Below, in pieces: positions 61,434 to 64,000 of a stretch of DNA of 64,000 nt. The position numbers were made by a program, and so were the translations under genes. This DNA is from Thermococcus henrietii (GTDB taxonomy: Archaea > Methanobacteriota_B > Thermococci > Thermococcales > Thermococcaceae). The notes below the pieces were generated by a model. It was not told the origin of the DNA. It worked only from the letters and a program-made list of their open reading frames with translations, and searched no databases. The DNA is taken from positions 992,001 to 1,056,000 of the forward strand of contig NZ_LT900021.1 of NCBI RefSeq assembly GCF_900198835.1, written 5' to 3'. Numbering within the stretch: position 1 is the first letter of the stretch; every line of letters starts with the position of its first letter.

Positions 61434-62120
61434 TCATATCTTCCTTGCCCTAATCTTGAACTTCTTGTCGAGGGGAAGCCCTTCGAAGGGTTCGCTTCCA
61501 AGCTCTATGACCGGTATCTCGGCCTCGATTACGGATTCCTTCATGCCATACCTGACTCGCAGCTCCCTCAGCTTGCCGTCCCGAACCTTGACCGCGAGGT
61601 ACGTTCCGTCCTCCGCCTCACCCTCCAAGATGAAGTCCTTACCGAACTCCATCGCGATTCTTTTGACGAGTGCTGGAGCCGTTTCGGGACCTATGTGTTC
61701 GACTTCACCTTCACTTCCCCGGAATCTTACCACCGGGCATGCCATCGAGGAGCAGAACTCCTTTATTGCCTCGGCTATACCCTTTGCGAAGTTCTCAAGG
61801 GGTTTGCCCATAAACGTTTCCCCGAAGCCGGCCCAGCTTGCCGTGACCTTGAGTTTTCTTCCATCCATCTTGAACGTGACCGTTAGGATTCCCTTGTCTC
61901 CCCTGAATGTGTATATTGCTTCATCTCTGCCCATGCCGACGTCGAGCTCGAACTCGTAGCCGAAGTTGAAGATGAACCGCGGGACTTTGAACCTGACCCG
62001 GCCGTTCTGGAAGCTCTCGAAGTACGGGAAGAACGGCAGGGTCTTTTCGGGTTCACTGAGTATGACCTGGAGTGTCTCCCATCCGTACGGTAGTTCAACT
62101 TCAAAGCTCTTTGACTTCAC
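61434..62120 (-). CDS. Uncharacterised protein, possible SRPBCC-like N-terminal domain
   Basis: This 228-residue protein has an N-terminal half that resembles a lipid/START-like fold: WETLQVILSEPEKTLPFFPY then FKVPRFIFNFGYEFELDVG and a long helix PLENFAKGIAEAIKEFCSSM. The C-terminal half is a beta-rich domain of unknown type (GTYLAVKVRDGKLRELRVRYG). No catalytic motif is recognised. The start is GTG after GGGGTGGAC. It is convergent with the TRAM gene and lies about 65 bases from the thyX stop. Confidence 0.72.
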   Translation of the reverse strand: MKSKSFEVELPYGWETLQVILSEPEKTLPFFPYFESFQNGRVRFKVPRFIFNFGYEFELDVGMGRDEAIYTFRGDKGILTVTFKMDGRKLKVTASWAGFGETFMGKPLENFAKGIAEAIKEFCSSMACPVVRFRGSEGEVEHIGPETAPALVKRIAMEFGKDFILEGEAEDGTYLAVKVRDGKLRELRVRYGMKESVIEAEIPVIELGSEPFEGLPLDKKFKIRARKI

Positions 62121-62185
62121 GTTTGTCCACCCCTTTTTAAGTATGGATAAAAGACCGTTGGGGGATTTTTAAATTCTGCGGAATA

Positions 62186-63823
62186 TCACTCGCCGTCTGC
62201 AACTTTTTTCCACTTCTCTTTCGTCCTCTTCCAGCAACCCGGCGGCATGAGTTCCCGCTCCGGGCAGTAACCGAGCTGAATGCAGCGCGGCCCGAGCTTC
62301 GCCCACCTTATAATCGGTCTGAGCTCGTCGTTTCTGGCAATCTCCTCCAGCATCTTCCAGGCCACTTCGCGAATCTCCCATTGGGCCCTCTCGCAGAGCC
62401 TGAGACCGAAGAAGTGCTTCAGCTCGCGCAGGTTCATCGTTACCACTATCTTCGTCCGCACCGCCTGGGGGAGAATGAAGCGCGCGTCCTCCTTTGGAAC
62501 TCCAGCCTGAACAGACTTAATGTAGAGCTCCCTGGCGTCCCGCATAAGGTCATACCACCGGTATGCCAAAAACGGGTTCTCCAAGACACTTTCAGGTATG
62601 GTAAACTCGTACTCCGCAAGCCTCTTTCGTATGGCGTTCTGGATTCTCTCCTTGAGCTCGGGGACAACGGCAAGAGCCTTGAGTATGTTGGCCCTCCTTG
62701 TTAGGAATGGGTCGGCGTCTCTGTAGAGAAGTCTTAGCAGATTTTCGGAACCCCTACCCTTGGTGTAGCGAAGGTACCCAATTCCCTGTTTTTCATAGTA
62801 TTTTAATGCACCTTCAGGAAGCCCCAATTCGGACAGCATGAACATCGTATCCTCGAGGGCTTTTTTACTTGAGCTAACAAACGTTACCTCTGTTCTTTGA
62901 AAAGTGCCGTCTCTGAAGACCACTTTGATGTAGCCATCTCCGTCTAGGTAGCCCCTGAGAAAATGAGGCCAGAGGTTTTTGGATACCCCTTTAATCACCC
63001 TCTCAAAACTTAGGGTTTTATCCTTTCTTTCAGAAACCCCCCACTTCTTAAGGTCTTTGATTAGCTTTTTGTTTCCAACCCATATCCGGACCGTGTTCCT
63101 GCCCTTCTGAGCTTTTACTTTTATCCCTCGCCCAATACGCTCTGCTATCTCTATTAAGAGGGTTTTTTCGAGGTTTTTCTGGTCTATTATAAGGGCGTTC
63201 CTTGACTCATTGATGCTACCATCAGCCATTATAAAACCGAGGATGTAAGCCTTGTCCGGCTCGTTAATGTTCTCGAAGAAATCCTCATTCACAATCCTTC
63301 CATTGTAAGCTTCTCCCGCTTTTCGGGGAGTGACACCATACGCCCTGAGTATCGAGAGAACCGAAGTGGGATGGAGTCCTGTTATCTTCGCTATTTGCCA
63401 CGACGAGAGACCATCTTCAATGTACCATTTAACGATCTCCTCTTCTTGGTTTATACTGAGCTTACAGTGCGGGTTTCTCTTCTCTCCAGATGGCTCGGGC
63501 AGTTTGTACTCCTTTAGGTTCGCGGAAGAAACGAACTGATACCTCTGGCTCTGCTGGGTGTAGCTTGCTATTCTGTGACGAACAAGTTGATGCGAACAAA
63601 CACGAGAACAGCCCTCAATTGAGAACGTCAGAACAGCGTGCTCGAGTATGGACTCGTGGCCGTAGCCGAGAACCCTCGGGAGGTGCATCTCGACGTCCGT
63701 TTTGGTGATTCGCTCAAAAGCCTCGCTCTCCCATTCGTCCCAGTAGCTTATGAGCGCCGACCATGTGACGGTTTCAAGGGGCTTTTTCGTATAATTGACG
63801 AGCCTGACCCTGATTCCATTCAT
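62186..63823 (-). CDS. thyX: Thymidylate synthase ThyX interrupted in frame by a homing-endonuclease sequence
   Basis: The 545-codon frame encodes ThyX (FAD- and methylene-THF-dependent dTMP synthase) split by about 308 extra residues. Residues 1-95 match ThyX and end with the full signature RHRIASYTQQSQRY, which binds FAD and dUMP. Residues from about 404 resume ThyX with EYEFTIPESV, then EDARFILPQAVRTKIVVTMN, LKHFFGLRLCERAQWEIREV and PRCIQLGYCPERELMPPGC. Without the insert the protein would have about 237 residues, close to normal. There is no stop codon and no intein motif at the junctions, so how active ThyX is made is unclear. The ATG follows GGTGATTC. Confidence 0.88.
   Translation of the reverse strand: MNGIRVRLVNYTKKPLETVTWSALISYWDEWESEAFERITKTDVEMHLPRVLGYGHESILEHAVLTFSIEGCSRVCSHQLVRHRIASYTQQSQRYQFVSSANLKEYKLPEPSGEKRNPHCKLSINQEEEIVKWYIEDGLSSWQIAKITGLHPTSVLSILRAYGVTPRKAGEAYNGRIVNEDFFENINEPDKAYILGFIMADGSINESRNALIIDQKNLEKTLLIEIAERIGRGIKVKAQKGRNTVRIWVGNKKLIKDLKKWGVSERKDKTLSFERVIKGVSKNLWPHFLRGYLDGDGYIKVVFRDGTFQRTEVTFVSSSKKALEDTMFMLSELGLPEGALKYYEKQGIGYLRYTKGRGSENLLRLLYRDADPFLTRRANILKALAVVPELKERIQNAIRKRLAEYEFTIPESVLENPFLAYRWYDLMRDARELYIKSVQAGVPKEDARFILPQAVRTKIVVTMNLRELKHFFGLRLCERAQWEIREVAWKMLEEIARNDELRPIIRWAKLGPRCIQLGYCPERELMPPGCWKRTKEKWKKVADGE
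62615..63538 (-). mobile_element. HTH plus LAGLIDADG homing endonuclease inserted in thyX without splicing domain
   Basis: Codons 96-403 of the thyX frame. First comes a resolvase-like helix-turn-helix (INQEEEIVKWYIEDGLSSWQ, IAKITGLHPTSVLSILRAYG), then two LAGLIDADG helices, KAYILGFIMADGSI and FLRGYLDGDGYI, about 100 residues apart as in monomeric endonucleases. Acidic catalytic residues are present in both. Intein blocks A, B, F and G (N-terminal nucleophile, TxxH, terminal HN plus C/S/T) are absent, and the insert is too short for a Hint domain in addition to the HTH and nuclease. The DNA is AT-richer than flanking thyX. Boundaries are accurate to a few codons. Confidence 0.8.
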
Positions 63824-64000
63824 GCCGAGAATCACCAACGAGCAAAGGTGCCCGACCTTATTAGGTTTGCTTTGACGCGGGGGAGTTAAAGTGATGGTTT
63901 CTTTAGTGCTTCTTCATGCCCAGTTTTGGTCTACGTTTGGAAAGTGAGAGGCGAGGTGACTTCAAATAATTTCAGGAAAACCGATGTTTTTCCGACGAAA

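Noticed and set aside
62615-63538. The thyX insert as an ordinary intein
   Set aside because: No Cys/Ser/Thr-initiated block A, no TxxH block B and no terminal HN followed by C/S/T could be found at or near either junction. The HTH and LAGLIDADG domains account for nearly the whole insert.
62600-63560. A bulge-helix-bulge archaeal intron around the thyX insert
   Set aside because: I looked for complementary strands at the two junctions and found no convincing 3-4-3 bulge-helix-bulge. It is not excluded, only unsupported; RNA data would decide.
63850-64000. A gene start at the right edge
   Set aside because: The only plus-strand frame after an ATG ends within 18 codons, and no minus-strand frame of useful length enters from the edge. 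The stretch holds at most the thyX promoter (ACCTAATAAGG on the minus strand near 63860).

Overview
The window comes from a hyperthermophilic euryarchaeon of the order Thermococcales, most probably a GC-rich Thermococcus species. The evidence is the gene content: an archaeal histone, a reverse gyrase, a TrmBL2-type chromatin regulator beside it, the sulfur-redox regulator SurR beside a protein disulfide oxidoreductase, a fused HPS-PHI enzyme, a tungsten aldehyde oxidoreductase, and BRE/TATA promoters with GGTG-type ribosome-binding sites. The species cannot be fixed from sequence alone.

Layout. 1-1900: truncated radical SAM gene, histone, dcd, and a tRNA-Cys/tRNA-Ser pair beside a hairpin-rich spacer. 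1935-4910: Nre repair factor, a MazF-like toxin-antitoxin pair and a phosphodiesterase. 5027-14436 (minus): the RNA polymerase/ribosomal operon rpoH-rpoB-rpoA1-rpoA2-rpl30e-nusA-rps12-rps7. 14680-17560: divergent pdo and surR-ferredoxin-geranylgeranyl reductase, with an exact SurR box between them. 18375-28380: a DNA-topology block with type IA topoisomerase (with intein), a P-loop protein, a SWIM-type protein, reverse gyrase and TrmBL2. 28451-41583: mixed metabolism and RNA genes (UPF0148, arginase-like, HPS-PHI, FtsZ-like, HAD enzymes, D-glutamate cyclase-like, HD, KH, aspS, a large secreted CARDB-like protein, pth2, truD, phosphoglycolate phosphatase, GNAT). 41576-43010: M20 amidohydrolase and tRNA-Ala/tRNA-Val, followed by a second hairpin-rich spacer. 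43573-50315: the archaeal cluster rpl37ae-rpoP-Brix-pcc1-pfdB-DUF3194-DHH and others, interrupted by two exported/membrane genes. 50520-53034: exported or membrane proteins, AT-richer at the start. 53054-58130 (minus): ferritin-like DUF2202, a small membrane peptide, DUF4405 membrane protein, ArsR regulator, coiled-coil membrane peptide, aldo/keto reductase and tungsten oxidoreductase. 58331-63823: apgM, a cation exchanger, HIT, TRAM and thyX.

The most unusual feature is thyX (62186-63823). About 308 codons encoding a helix-turn-helix plus a LAGLIDADG homing endonuclease are inserted in frame right after the ThyX signature motif, with no recognisable intein splicing domain and no stop codon. 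The topoisomerase I gene, by contrast, carries an orthodox full-length intein two residues before its catalytic tyrosine. Other points of note are a tungsten oxidoreductase lacking the first cysteine of its Fe-S motif, a degenerate FtsZ/tubulin-like protein, the extended SurR operator, palindromes upstream of trmBL2 and of a surface-protein gene, and two exported-protein genes sharing an upstream box.
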